From contig CM054182.1 of the NCBI GenBank assembly GCA_028829895.1, forward strand, positions 57,024,879-57,088,878: a DNA stretch of 64,000 nt, written 5' to 3'. The notes beneath the pieces are model-generated. The model was not told the DNA's origin, made no database searches, and saw only the letters and a program-made list of their open reading frames with translations. Shown in pieces: positions 13,307 to 26,530 of this stretch. The stretch's first letter is position 1. Every line of letters starts with the position of its first letter. The position numbers were made by a program, and so were the translations under genes. Source of the DNA: Sinotaia quadrata. Its lineage: Eukaryota > Mollusca > Gastropoda > Architaenioglossa > Viviparidae.

Positions 13307-14186
13307 GAATGTTCTAATTTTCTTTAATGACAAATAGCTGAATTACTGAATCTTTGAAATAAGCGAATTCAGACATAAAATGTGTTATGATAATTCCTTA
13401 GTTGAAAAAAACCAACAACAAAATATCTATTAAAAGAAGTGTACTGTTTTGGAATTGTTTTTTTTAGTTTAAACGTAATAATAATTTGAAACAAAAATTG
13501 CAATTTGATTCCCACTGTTAATACTAGTTAATGAACTTCAGTTTGTCATTTTTAGAGAAAGAATTTTAAAATGTGCAAAGTACACATCATATTTATATCA
13601 CATTATGTTACTCATTTTTTAAAAATATAATATTATTATTGTCGGGGAGAAAATAAACAGCTTTTATTAAAAATAGTTAAAGAATGGAAATGTTATTTAA
13701 AGAGTTTTTCGAGAGAATTTAAGTAAACGCTTTCAATAACTGTCAAACATGATTTTTCTAATCTTAATCTCTTTACTTTAAGCAATAGAATTATCTGATT
13801 TCCTTTCAATATAATAACGTGAGCAATGTTACAGAATTTGCTCAGACTGTAGCAGTCTTCAGCAGGAAAGAATTTCATGCCAGAATTTGTTGGCTTTCTC
13901 GGCCAGATTCACAAGCCTGGCACTAGTCTCAATTTACAAAAACCAGAAATGAGCAGTGTTTTGTAACCGAATTAGTGATTAAGGGGTATTTGCGCCTCTC
14001 CTTCATTAATTCAACTCCTGATAGTTAAAATCTAATCCAAGGGGAAAAGTCATTGCTCACTATTATACTCTTCAAGTATTTCTGTCGTCCATTTCTAAGT
14101 TTGAGCAGATAATGAGTAGCATACAAATCCTGAAAACATTTTCTGGACGTTACAAAACAATTTATTATTTGTTATCTCCCCTTGCT

Positions 14187-14189
<3 letters not shown>

Positions 14190-14251
<62 letters not shown>

Positions 14252-14278
14252 ACGATTTTACGGGAAAGCACATTAAAG

Positions 14279-14310
<32 letters not shown>
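14190..14310. repeat. (GT)n microsatellite interrupted by a 30-bp insert
   Basis: A GT tract to 14250, then the non-repetitive segment 14251-14280, then GT resumes to 14310. The insert duplicates sequence at 12847-12880. Confidence 0.98.
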
Positions 14311-14313
<3 letters not shown>

Positions 14314-14648
14314 GTTCAGTAGAGAACGGTTAGAGAGATAGAGAAAGAGAGAAAACAACACTATCCTTAACTTTTGTTTTTAAGGTTTTGAAGTGGTTTT
14401 ACCTTACCATGCATATAAAAAGTATAAATTCATGACAATAATACCTTAACATATTATGACGTATTATTTTGACCTGGTTTCAGTATACGTCATTTAAAAG
14501 CTCTGAAGCACAACAGTCTGTAAATGACTGTCCCTCACATAAGTTCTTACATTTGCTGGAAGTGTTCAAGATTTCCGCCAACACTGCCAGTAGTCTGTCC
14601 AAATCTCAATATGGTTCACATCACGAAACGTGTAAAAACCCTAGATCG

Positions 14649-14721
14649 GTAACCGAGTGCTAGGTTTGTCTGGTGCCATCCAGAGAGAGAAGGTCTTAGG
14701 TTTCTCGCTAGCACTGGTTAC
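14649..14721. repeat. Imperfect inverted repeat
   Basis: Left arm gtaaccgagtgctag (14649-14663) and right arm ctagcactggttac (14708-14721) are complementary apart from one missing base, with a 44-nt loop. It could form a hairpin; no known element recognised. Confidence 0.6.
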
Positions 14722-16438
14722 TCTCGATTTCGACGGGTGCATGAAAATATGGAAGCGTTAATCAGATGCGCAAGAGCATATGCGTTTCTCTCGAAGACAA
14801 TTTCTGCATAGTAGCATCCAATATGCTTAGTGAAAATACTGTTTACAATTCCAAAAACGCTATCTGATTATTCATTATCTTTGTTTGATTCAAATATCAT
14901 TCAGGCTGCTTGCTGGTTTACTAGTTGCATAAATTTGTTATGCACTGTGAAGAATATATTTCGTTGAATGTATTAATCTGATCCGTATGTTCCAGGTGAA
15001 ACGTGTTATGCTGTAGCACATCTGACGACTTAGCAATCTTTAAACAATTCAAATGGTTCATCCTGTAAATAAGATCAATTAAAATAAAAGAATGGAAAAC
15101 AGAAGTATGCCACATTTCATCTTGTCTCAAAGAAGTACATTAACAAATAAACTTTAAAAAACAAAAACAACAGCAATATTAACAATTCTCTTTCTCTCTG
15201 TTAACATATAGAAGTATGGACTTGCTAAATATTATTTTATATATTGATACAAAATGCGGTACAGTTCTGCAGTAGTAATTCTGTATAAGAATGTGCTAAC
15301 ACCACTCCTTTCCTTAATTTTTATCAGTGTGTGTGTGTGTGTGTGTGTGTGTTAGGAACTACTGACTTCTGTGGGATGCGTATTTGGTAGGGGAGAAGAA
15401 ATCCTGTAAATCATTGCCAATCTAACAGTCGACACTGTCAGTATAGTTTCGAAATAGCCGTTGTGTTCCGGGCTGGGTTATCAAGAATCCTTTCTTGCGT
15501 GCGTCTGGTCTTGTTGCTGTGTCTTACAGCGGGACGTGCCTTGGTGTTGTGGCTTTTAAGTCGCCAGTCCCATTATGCGGAAGGTAACTGTCCCGTGGCT
15601 TGAATCTGTATCGTCAACCGTGAAAAAGCGACGGAGCGGTACCCAGAACAAAACGAGTCAGGGACCTCAATAATCTCTCACGTATCTCTAACACTGTCTT
15701 TCGTGGAGTGCGCTCGCTGTGAAATCATTCAGAACATGTCAACACATCTGGCCAAGATGTATGGGTAGAAATTAGTTATCGGCCACCTTTGAGATTGTGT
15801 TTATCTTTAAAATATATTATTTCATATATGCATGGACCAAATACTGTCAATATTGGAATATATATTTTTTCTTGAAACGAATTATAAAGAACATATTAAA
15901 TCACTCAGTGGATGAAATGAATGCATGCATGCGTCAGTCAGTGTGCTATGTACCTAGTTCATTGTTAAATGCCTTCTTGATTAAAAGCTATGTAATTTAT
16001 TACTCAGGGAATGTGTCTCAGACTTCTTGTATTTTTTGTTGTTGTTTGTGAGTAGAGTGACTTAGTCTGTAATACTGAAACTAACTTTTAAAAATGTGCA
16101 CAGTGGTATTTATGAGAAATCTTCCCCAAATCATCCAGTGCAAGATATATGAGAATGTCTAAACATTGCTTCATATAATATTGCCGTTTAACACTAATTA
16201 TTTCAAGGTATTCATTATTATTATCTACTTTTCTGTCTGTGGTTTCTACTGTAAGCACACGAGTGAGCAAGTTTTGAAAGCAAAACCAGTCGAAACCAGT
16301 AAATGATGTTGCACGAAAACCTCATTTTTTTGTTGGCACAGTAAATAAAGACATTATTACGTTCGCGTTTTATTTTTGTGTTTCCTTAAGTCCAAGAGAA
16401 CAGAATTTTAAGAAAACTTTATTCTGACCTCAAATCAC
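14722..16438. other. Non-coding stretch
   Basis: No gene recognised. Contains a (GT)n tract at about 15327-15352. The moderately GC-rich segment 15440-15720 has no exon I can identify. Confidence 0.55.
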
Positions 16439-16602
16439 GTTGCAATCCTATGTTTGTGTTGACATGTGTCGCTGCAATCCTATGTTTGTGTTGACATGTG
16501 TCGCTGCAATCCTATGTTTGTGTTGACATGTGTCGCTGCAATCCTATGTTTTTGTTGACATGTGTCGCTGCAATCCTATGTTTGTGTTGACATGTGTCGC
16601 TG
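16439..16602. repeat. 32-bp minisatellite, 5 copies
   Basis: Unit gctgcaatcctatgtttgtg plus ttgacatgtgtc, almost invariant (one tttt variant in the fourth copy). Lies about 1.8 kb upstream of the Wnt9 start codon. Confidence 0.97.
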
Positions 16603-16899
16603 CCATCAACGTGCAACAAAATGCAGAGTCCTGTGACCCTGCTGTGAAAAGGATTTAACCCTTTAGCAAGTGATTATATCATTTTCGACAGTCTGTTGAC
16701 AAGTTCGGGCAAACAAGTTGTTATTTGAGCGAGTCTGCAGACTACGAAGACTCTCTGGGCAGTAAATGAGTAAACTGCCCCCTATTCCCTACTCCGTCAT
16801 TCTTTCTCTCTCTCTCTTCTGACATCCACATGAGAGTGGCACAGCACATGTAAACTTTTAGCAATAGATCTTCTACCCTCTTTCCTTAACCGCGTCCTG

Positions 16900-17640
16900 T
16901 CATTCACTAATATGCGCGCACGCGCCCGCTTGCTAGCACACACTCACACACATTAGTCGTTGACAGGTATACGTGCTTGCGTATACCGAGGCAGGATATC
17001 CCCCCTCCCATCTTTTTTGCTTTTCTCCAACTCTCTGTCTCTCATTCTATCTTTTGCTTTCCGTTTAGCTATGCCCATCCCCCGTCTCGAGGTATGAGGG
17101 GGGAGGAGCCCCCCCCCCTTGCAATACAGCGCCTCCCCCTAACCACCTGAAGTGTGCGCGGATGTATGCGATCGGAGTCAGAACCCGTATGACAATTGCG
17201 AGCGCATCTGCCCAGCTGCTTTGCAACTAAACTTTCGCTTGCTCCAGCTATCGGAGAAACGAAGGACACATAAAGAGAAGGACGGACGGAGAGAACAAAA
17301 TCACAACACCCAACGCATTGCTAGAGAGTAGAATGTTAAGAGCAGTCTTCGCAACTGCATTTGAAAAGGAGATTTTGCTGTGTGCGACTGGTTAATTCTC
17401 ACTCGCGAAAGAAAATCTTGTCTCGATGGATCAGAAAGCTTTCTGGAGGATTTTTCTCTTAACAGTAATGCTCACTGCCTCGTATAAAGCCAACTAGAGG
17501 TGTTTGTGAATCAAGTGTGTTAAGCTGAAAGATGATGCGTTTTGTGGATGGAAGATATTACAGGAGTTGGAAATGAGTATGATAAATGTTAGTGTCCCTT
17601 GTAGCCACTCAGGAGTAAACATTTCGCTGTGGTAAGGTTT
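16900..17640 (+). promoter_or_regulatory. GC-rich block, candidate Wnt9 promoter/leader region
   Basis: This is the most GC- and CpG-rich part of the upstream region (gcgcgcacgcgcccgc near 16914; poly-C/G runs near 17095-17120). Downstream there is a good acceptor-like site ttttctcttaacag ending at 17465 and a donor-like site gtgGTAAGG at 17629-17636, which could bound a leader exon. There is no clear TATA box and no transcript evidence; the call rests on composition and on position upstream of the Wnt9 signal-peptide exon. Confidence 0.25.
17426..17497 (+). other. Short upstream ORF with a signal-like hydrophobic core
   Basis: ATG at 17426 to TAG at 17495 encodes 23 residues including AFWRIFLLTVMLTAS. 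It sits 760 bp upstream of the Wnt9 ATG. It could be a leader uORF if transcription starts upstream, or chance. A splice acceptor-like sequence lies inside it (AG at 17464-17465). Confidence 0.25.
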
Positions 17641-18231
17641 GCAGTTTTTCTTTCTGTTCACCTATAACTGACTGATTCAGGTTACTTTTTCTGTTTTATA
17701 GGGGAAAATAAGAGTTGTCATAAGTACAATGACATAATTCAGTCTTCCTGTTGTATGTGACATTAAGTACCACTGGAAAGGACACACGAACAAACAATAA
17801 GCAAAAATACTAGCGACACGCCACAGCAAAGTAAAAAAAAAAATCCCTGTGTTATTCTTTTTATGTATATAGGACAAATTGTTTGCAACACTTAATGAAA
17901 ATGATGAATGAAGTCTTTAAGGAAAACAATGTCATCTTAGGAAAAGTAATTAGTCTCTAGTCTATTGAATAATTTTCTTAGCCTTCGGAAGTAGATGAGC
18001 ACTGTCTCCGAGGTCTTGTGTTCAAGGGAATACTTTCCCTATGAGTGGAAGTAATTCTCTTACAATAGTGGCCAATTACTGAAACTAACTTTCAAGGAAA
18101 TAACAAGAGCAAAACAACATTCAAGCATAACATTTTAAAGGCCCACCACAAGCAGCTTCACTTACGGACCGAACATGTTCGTATGTAATGCGAAAAGGAA
18201 ACTATGTTGAACATTTCAACACACCTTCGAA

Positions 18232-18276
18232 ATGACTCGCGGAAGACTATGTGCCCACAATGAGTTCTCTGGCTAG
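18232..18276 (+). promoter_or_regulatory. Overlapping uORFs at the Wnt9 start codon
   Basis: One ATG at 18232 opens a 14-codon frame ending at the TAG 18274-18276, overlapping the Wnt9 start in another frame. A second ATG at 18249 reads M-C-P-Q and ends in a TGA (18261-18263) that overlaps the Wnt9 ATG (18260-18262) as ATGA. If the leader includes this segment unspliced, both could lower Wnt9 translation or favour reinitiation. Confidence 0.4.
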
Positions 18277-18339
18277 CCGCCGTGGATATATTTGTTTCAT
18301 TTTGCTTTTACTTCTGCGGGATGCTCAGTGTTTCTTTGG
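18260..18339 (+). CDS. Wnt9: Wnt9, coding exon 1 (signal peptide)
   Basis: ATG at 18260 opens 26 codons plus 2 nt and stops at a strong donor, GG|GTAAGTAC (GT at 18340-18341). The peptide is a textbook secretion signal: short basic N-terminus (MSSLASRRGY), hydrophobic core (ICFILLLLL) and a polar cleavage zone (RDAQCFF). The two last bases (GG) join the first base of the exon at 23645 to make a Gly codon, giving FFGLTAREP. Vertebrate Wnt9 proteins carry a very similar F-G-L-T-x-x-E-P block just after the signal peptide, and a small signal-only first exon is usual for this subfamily. The product would be a secreted, lipid-modified Wnt ligand acting through Frizzled/LRP receptors. The in-frame ATG chosen is the only one that leads into the donor with an open frame. 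Confidence 0.85.
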
Positions 18340-18496
18340 GTAAGTACTGTCTACTACTGTGTAATTAACGCTGTTTGAAAATTGTATTTACTATTCATTT
18401 AGTTAGAAAAATGGACAAACACAATTATATTTGACTGTGTACAAAAAGAAAACCAAAACTAACATTATTCAGAAAGAAGAAAATGCAGGTGCAATT

Positions 18497-18862
18497 TAAT
18501 ACAGTATTTACAATTGTGATTTATCTGGATTTTTCTAGATATGAAAATATATCCGATATTGCTACATTCATCATACTTGTCACAAGTTAATACAGTATTT
18601 ACAATTGTGATTTATCTGGATTTTTTTAGATATGAAAATATATCCGATATTGCTGCATTCATCATACTTGTCACAAGTTAATACAGTATTTACAATTGTG
18701 ATTTATCTGGATTTTTTTAGATATGAAAATATATCCGATATTGCTGCATTCATCATACTTGTCACAAGTTAATACAGTATTTACAATTGTGATTTATCTG
18801 GATTTTTTTAGATATGAAAATATATCCGATATTGCTGCATTCATCATACTTGTCACAAGTTA
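18497..18862. repeat. 91-bp minisatellite, 4 copies
   Basis: Period exactly 91 bp (acagtatttacaattgtg at 18501, 18592, 18683, 18774). Copies differ by only one or two bases (ctagat/ttagat, gctac/gctgc). Lies 160 bp into Wnt9 intron 1. Confidence 0.98.
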
Positions 18863-19186
18863 GATACCTGGGAAGTAACGATTTAATAAATTTTGAAACA
18901 ACTCGACGTTCAATAAACAGACATAGGTCTGTACATTGTCTTTCGTTGTCATGGATACAAGTATACAAGTATCCATAGCAAAAGAATAGTACTGAATTAG
19001 AATTTATAAATTTGATTGCTAAACTTTTAAAACAAAGCATCTTTGATAAATTTGCGAAGAAGGAAAATTGTTTGTTATTCTGTTTACACATAAAGATACC
19101 TAAAGATTATTTTGATATCACTGACTGTGTAGTAGATAGAAACAATCGAGGAGAATATTTATTAACACATCCATCTACATGTACAT

Positions 19187-19250
19187 ACATAGATAGATAG
19201 ATAGATAGATAGACAGAGAGACAGATAGATAGATAGATAGATAGACAGAC

Positions 19251-19322
<72 letters not shown>

Positions 19323-19336
19323 GGATGGATAACAAG
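19187..19336. repeat. (GATA)n array with GACA/GATG variants
   Basis: About 150 bp of GATA tetranucleotides with GACA blocks and a GATG edge. Minus-strand YLSI ORFs are artefacts. Confidence 0.98.
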
Positions 19337-19389
19337 ATAGACAGACCGATAGATAAACGGACAAACCGACAGACAGTCTACCATTCTGG

Positions 19390-20204
19390 CATAAAGATTT
19401 TGTTATATTATATCATATATTCATAGGCAAACAAAGAACCTCATAGGGAGATATAATATTACTCATAAATAAATTTAAAAGACTGACAGTTTTATAGACT
19501 GTTTTAGAGATAGTCTGACATAGATTTATAGTGAAATAGATTTGTAAAAGACATTCATACAATCACATTAGATAAATGTGTAAATAACTGTTAGAGTGAT
19601 GTACTAAAATATTTAAATATATAGTAACTACTGCATTAGTCAGATACATAATTTGAATGTAACATTGCTACATGTGTAAATTGCTGAATACAGTTGAAAA
19701 TAAAAATTATGCAAATAATAGATATCTATAAAAAAATATTTTTTCATTAGTAAACCACTTATAGATAATATTTTTCATTTCTGACGACACAATTGTATTT
19801 TTAGACTTAGCGCTAAGCAGCATAATATAGTCCCTAAAGAAACTTGAACCGGCTTGACACTAATTACCACTCATCGGTCATCTTCATGAAACTAAGTTAA
19901 TGTAGTTAATAGCAACGTCTCACCTTCCAGCAAAATCCAACAGCATCAGCAATTATGATAATATTTACATAAATATAGTTAAACTAATTTCAAAAGACGT
20001 CTTTGCCGGACAACACAATCATAATAGGCTAAAGCAATGACCTAGCAGGATCTTGTTAAATACTACTACTGTTCGCATTCCTTCTATTTTAATACTGAGC
20101 AACGGCAGTTATTAGGGTTGCAGAATGGATAGTTTCTGAGAGAGTTACGAATTACAGAGACATGTTCGCAAAGTCCAACTAAAACACAGACTCTTAAAGT
20201 CTAA
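19390..20204. other. Intronic AT-rich sequence
   Basis: Nothing recognised on either strand. Confidence 0.6.
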
Positions 20205-20337
20205 GCCATGATGTTAACAGAACGCACTATATTCCAGTGCCATGATGTTAACAGAACGCACTATATTCCAGTGCCATGATGTTAACAGAACGCACTATAT
20301 TCCAGTGCCATGATGTTAACAGAACGCACTATATTCC
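20205..20337. repeat. 34-bp minisatellite, 4 copies
   Basis: Unit gccatgatgttaacagaacg plus cactatattccagt. Copies appear identical, suggesting recent expansion or concerted homogenisation. Confidence 0.97.
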
Positions 20338-20659
20338 GTGTGCCAAAGCATTTCGTGCATCATCCATTATAAATATGTTGTGTTTATTTTTTTAAGAAGT
20401 CATTACCGTTCTAAAATAAGTAGGCATGTTAAGATAAAATTGTTTCTAACATGTAAAATATGTAATCATTAGCATTTGAAACAGTGCCATGCACAATGTT
20501 ACAGGTAATTAATTCTTTCGCTCACTGTACAAGAGAGATTGTGAGAGAAAATAAATTGGCTGGCTTGTTTTGAGACTCTAGTTACAAGTACATTAATCTC
20601 AAATTCTCTAAAGTACGCGATCACACAAACACTCATGTACTCGCACACACGCGCACACA

Positions 20660-22016
<1,357 letters not shown>

Positions 22017-22069
<53 letters not shown>
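22017..22069. repeat. (CA)n microsatellite
   Basis: About 53 bp of pure CA dinucleotides in Wnt9 intron 1. Confidence 0.98.
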
Positions 22070-22072
<3 letters not shown>

Positions 22073-22679
22073 TTATATATGCAGTAAAATAATTTAAATG
22101 TGTATGATATTATTAAATTAATAAATTATTGATGATTATAATCATTCCGACCTGTCTTGAATTATGCTGATATCTCTATATAAATACTATTTATAATTAT
22201 ATAACTGTCAAAGGCAAACTTAGGCAAACATTGTCAATGACAATAAAAAGCAGATGAACTATGACATCAAAGTACAGGAAGTAGTTGCAGAGAATTATAA
22301 AATATACCTCTAAAAATAAGGAATGAATTTCAGTAAATGTCTTGGGGAGAAAATAGGAGATCCATTGTTGAAAGATTACATAAAATAAAATTTAACTGGG
22401 GAGGGGAAAGTGAGCTACATTAATTTAGAAGTACAAGTTTGTAGTAAGTTAGAGATTTACTTGAGAGAGAATAAAATCAACCGTAGATTAAGAGTACAGC
22501 TGTAACATCTGTTGTGCAAGTAACGGTAGCATTTAGGGATCTACACATACTTCTTTAAACGCACCTTAAGCTTGTGTTGGTGAATCATACTGAAAGTTTC
22601 ACACATCATAGCATATAATTACATTTTAACTACCTCAGGTCAAACAAAATTCAGGTGAAACAGTGACAGAGAGACATGG

Positions 22680-22805
22680 AGATTGAGACGGGGAGGGGGG
22701 GGAAGGACTGGACTAAAGTCTCACTGAGAGGAGGAGAGATAGTGGAGACAGAGAGAGTGAGTGAATAAAAAAACGAGAGGAGAAGAGAGAAAGAGAGAGA
22801 GAACA
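22680..22805. repeat. GA-rich purine tract
   Basis: Low-complexity purine-rich stretch with a poly-G run near 22694-22701. No gene. Confidence 0.8.
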
Positions 22806-22867
22806 TTAAATCACTTTCAAGCAAACAACGTCAATCTGTGCTCAGGCCCCATATCTACTTGCCCCCG

Positions 22868-23040
22868 ATTCTCAGACTTGATACAGAAAGTGTTACACCT
22901 GGGCTAAAGTTCCTAATATCTTGCTGAGACTTGATACAGAAAGTGTTACACGTGGGCTCATAAAGTTCCTAATATCTTGCTGAGACTAGATACAGAAAAT
23001 GTTACACGTGGGCTAAAGTTCCTAATATCTTGCTGAGACA
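22868..23040. repeat. About 53-57 bp minisatellite, 3 copies
   Basis: Copies of gagacttgatacagaaagtg, ttacacgtgggct and aaagttcctaatatcttgct; the second copy carries an extra cat. Confidence 0.95.
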
Positions 23041-23377
23041 GTCCGCTCAGCGAGTCGTGGCTCAACAGCTAAATTACTCATTTTTTTCTTCACCACTTCT
23101 TGTTCACCTTACCTTTTCTTCACCATTTTTGTTGATAATTTCTTATATTTTTCATTTTGTTCACCATTTCATGTTCTCCATATTTTGTTTATAATTTCTT
23201 GTTCATCAGTTCATCATAACCAGTTCTATCCTCACCGCTTCAATGTCACGATGCCCTTTCTATGTCTCGCTAATCAATTCTTATTCAACATCATTTTAAG
23301 AATACTACTTTAAAAAGATTCTTGCTTGCAAGTCCACACCAGCCCGTGCTCACCAGTACAACACATTGTACAAAGTT

Positions 23378-23512
<135 letters not shown>

Positions 23513-23644
23513 TTCACATTGAATAAGATTTTAAACTAATGGTTGAAAATGAAATCTGAATATGTGGGAAACATTTTTTTTTAAAAGTGAAACCATTGTA
23601 TATTTTATCGTTTACTCGAGCGGCTTGACTTTTGACCTGTCCAG

Positions 23645-23931
23645 GTTGACGGCCAGAGAGCCGAATCCCACATTAAGTTGGGAGGCCAACGACAACGTGG
23701 TCGGTCTGGAAATGGGTGGTCAAAGTGGTCAGAAGCCTGGATCCTCTCGGGAATTGTGCAAACTTCTCAAACTACACAAACGGCAGTCACGGATGTGCCG
23801 ACGAGGAAAGGGAATACCGGAAACTCTTATAAAAGCAACGAGACTTTCTGTCTTAGAGTGCCAACATCAGTTTAAGTACGAACGGTGGAATTGTTCCCTT
23901 GGACAGTACCGCCAAAACATTCTGGAGAAAG
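23645..23931 (+). CDS. Wnt9: Wnt9, coding exon 2 (N-terminal Wnt domain)
   Basis: Acceptor cctgtccag precedes 23645 and donor GAAAG|GTGAGT follows 23931; entry phase 2 and exit phase 1. With exon 1 it gives residues 27-122. It starts LTAREPNPTL, then a variable stretch, then the conserved N-terminal Wnt core: ELCKLLKLHKRQSRMCRRG (Cys 65 and 78), IPETLIKATRLSVLECQHQF (Cys 99) and YERWNCSLGQY (Cys 110; NCS is also an N-glycosylation sequon at Asn 109). The CRR...ETL...LECQxQFxxERWNCSL pattern and the LTxREP block favour Wnt9 over other Wnts. The exon ends at the Gly where Wnt9 proteins continue with a FKETAF-type motif. The palmitoleoylated Ser region and the Cys-rich C-terminal half must lie in later exons not seen here. 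The upstream in-frame extension to 23562 is intronic. Confidence 0.92.
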
Positions 23932-24024
23932 GTGAGTGTTGACTCATCGTTTAACTTCTCAAACAATTACATGCATTTGGATTTTAAGGGTTTTTTTTTT
24001 TTTTAACTGCCAAACAAGGTCGAA

Positions 24025-24230
24025 TTTGTTTTCTCTGCACTGGGGAGATTAAAGAGTACCTTACTTTGTTTTCTCTGCACTGGGGAGATTAAAGAGTATC
24101 TTACTTTGTTTTCTCTGCACTGGGGAGATTAAAGAGTATCTTACTTTGTTTTCTCTGCACTGGGGAGATTAAAGAGTATCTTACTTTGTTTTCTCTGCAC
24201 TGGGGAGATTAAAGAGTACCTTACTTTGTT
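24025..24230. repeat. 40-bp minisatellite, 5 copies
   Basis: Unit tttgttttctctgcactggg plus gagattaaagagtaycttac, period exactly 40. Begins 94 bp after the Wnt9 exon 2 donor. Confidence 0.98.
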
Positions 24231-24591
24231 ACAACCGCATTCAATAAACTCACTCCTACTTCGACCTAAAAACATTGCTTCGATTAACATTTATAATGGG
24301 GATGATAAATAAAGCCATCAACAAGAAAGACAAATCTTGCAAACTTGGCCATTAGTATTTGGTTCAGGTACTTTATTATTCTACTCTGGTTGGTTGGGGT
24401 ATTTTGGCCTTAACAATTCAACACCAAAACCAGTTAGAACTCTTTGCTATTTATATTATATCTGGGAATGGATTTTAAAATGTTTCAAAGCAAAGTTAGA
24501 AAGAAAAGTTTTAGTAATGAATGTGTGGGCTTTGATGTTTTTCTATGTTTCTCATGGAAGAAACTACCGAAGCATGAATATATGATTGACT

Positions 24592-24700
24592 TATCTCTCT
24601 CTCTCTCTCTACCTACCTATCTATCTATCTACCTACCTACCTACCTACCTATCTATCTATCTATCTCTCTGCCTATCTACCTACCTACCTACCTACCTAC

Positions 24701-24777
<77 letters not shown>

Positions 24778-24783
24778 CATCTA
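24592..24783. repeat. (CTAT)n/(CTAC)n compound array
   Basis: A CT tract passes into alternating CTAC and CTAT blocks. YLSI/YLPT ORFs are artefacts. Confidence 0.98.
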
Positions 24784-25589
24784 ATACACAAACACATGAG
24801 CGCTGAAATTGCATGTTAGTGACGATCTTCTATCGCGTTTAAATTAAAATTATTTTGTTATTGCTATAATATTAAATAATAATTCTGATTGCAAGTTAAT
24901 CTATGAAAAAAGCTTGTAATGAAACCATTAGCATACTGATTTTAACCAAAGGACAAAAGCGAGAGCAAAACTACCACTTGAAGTAAGGGGGGGGGGGTGA
25001 AATATTAGGCGTGGGGTATTTGTTTCCGTTATTTTATCCTTTTCATTTCTTTAAAATTCAAAATTATTATGCAGATTAAAAAAATATTACTGAAAATATA
25101 CCTAAATGTTTGAAAAACAAACAACACCAATCTCTCGCATAACAAATTAAGTGAACAAGCCGAATCGTTGGGTACAAATGAAGTGAACAAGCCGAGTTGA
25201 AGTGAGAACATGCGAATGGCGGTAGACTAGGACTAAAACGGCGCTAGCAGAGTGAATGGCTATTAAGTTTTAGAAAGATTCTCCGTGAAAGGTAAAGAGA
25301 GAGAGTGAGTCTGTGTGTGTGTGTGACTTTGTATCTGTGTGACTTTAATTATATACATCGTGAGCAAGACAATAGCACGTAAGAAATGTCACACGTAGAT
25401 ATTAATTTAATAGAGATCAAATTCAGCGCTTATATAAATAATAAATAATAACAAACCTTTGAAAATGTAATAATAATAGTGGTAATAATCATAAACTTTT
25501 GAAACAAATTGCGTGATTATTTTTTATAATTTGATTGCTTTTCTTCAGTTGAAAAATCAGTGACAGTCTAAGAAGTTAGTTGATAAATG

Positions 25590-25805
25590 AAACAATAAAA
25601 AAGTTAAGAAAGCAATGTGTACCACAATGGAATGGTTCCACTGAAATAATAATAAAATGAAGAAAGCAAAGTGTACCACAAGGGAATGGTTCCAATGAAA
25701 TAATAATAAAGTGAAGAAAGCAAAGTGTACCACAAGGGAATGGTTCCAATGAAATAATAATAAAGTGAAGAAAGCAAAGTGTACCACAAGGGAATGGTTC
25801 CAAAG
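25590..25805. repeat. 54-bp minisatellite, 4 copies
   Basis: Unit contains agaaagcaaagtgtaccaca and agggaatggttccaatg plus an ataataata link. Being 18 codons long, it leaves three overlapping minus-strand ORFs (75-83 codons) that look like repeats of FHWNHSLVVHFAFFTLLL; not regarded as real. Confidence 0.95.
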
Positions 25806-25879
25806 CACTACCGATATTTCTAAATCCTAGATTCTGAGGATAGACTAAAATAAATACTTCATGAGATCAATATTGAAAA

Positions 25880-26410
25880 CTGTTATTATTATAACTATTA
25901 TTACTGCTGCTGCTGTTACAAACATTACTACTACAATTCTTCTTACAAAGTTACAATTAGTAATAGTAGTAGTAGCATCATCAAAATGATCGTTTTTCTT
26001 ATTACTATTTTAATTATTATTAAAGTCATCATTCATGTTATTATTACTATGTTATTGTTACTACTATTAATTACCACTACTCATATTATTATTAATTACT
26101 ATATTATTACTGTTATTATTATCATTATTAATACTATTAATTACTATTACTACTATCATTATCATTACTACTACTACAACTACTTGTACAGCTAGTAACA
26201 GCACTACAATTCACCACCACCTCCACTTATCACTATTATTAGTATTTACTGCTATTATCATCATTATTATTTTTAATTACAACTCCTAGTACCCTTATTA
26301 TTATTATTATTATTATTATTTACTTCTATAGTATTATCATCATTATTATTTTTAATTACAACTCCTAGTACCCTTATTATTATTATTATTATTATTATTT
26401 ACTGCTATTA

Positions 26411-26451
<41 letters not shown>

Positions 26452-26530
26452 TACTGCTATTATCATTATTATTTTTAATTACAACTCCTAGTACCCTTAT
26501 TACTATTATTATTGTTACTCTCTACATTAT
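25880..26530. repeat. ATT/ACT trinucleotide-rich block with embedded 75-95 bp repeats
   Basis: Mostly ATT, ACT and ATC trinucleotides. A unique segment (tttttaattacaactcctag followed by taccc) recurs three times at about 26271, 26350 and 26473, each followed by an expanded (TTA)n run. Confidence 0.92.

Noticed and set aside
17069..17269. Minus-strand 66-codon ORF in the GC-rich block
   Set aside because: Composition-driven; no similarity recognised and it lies in the probable Wnt9 promoter/leader.
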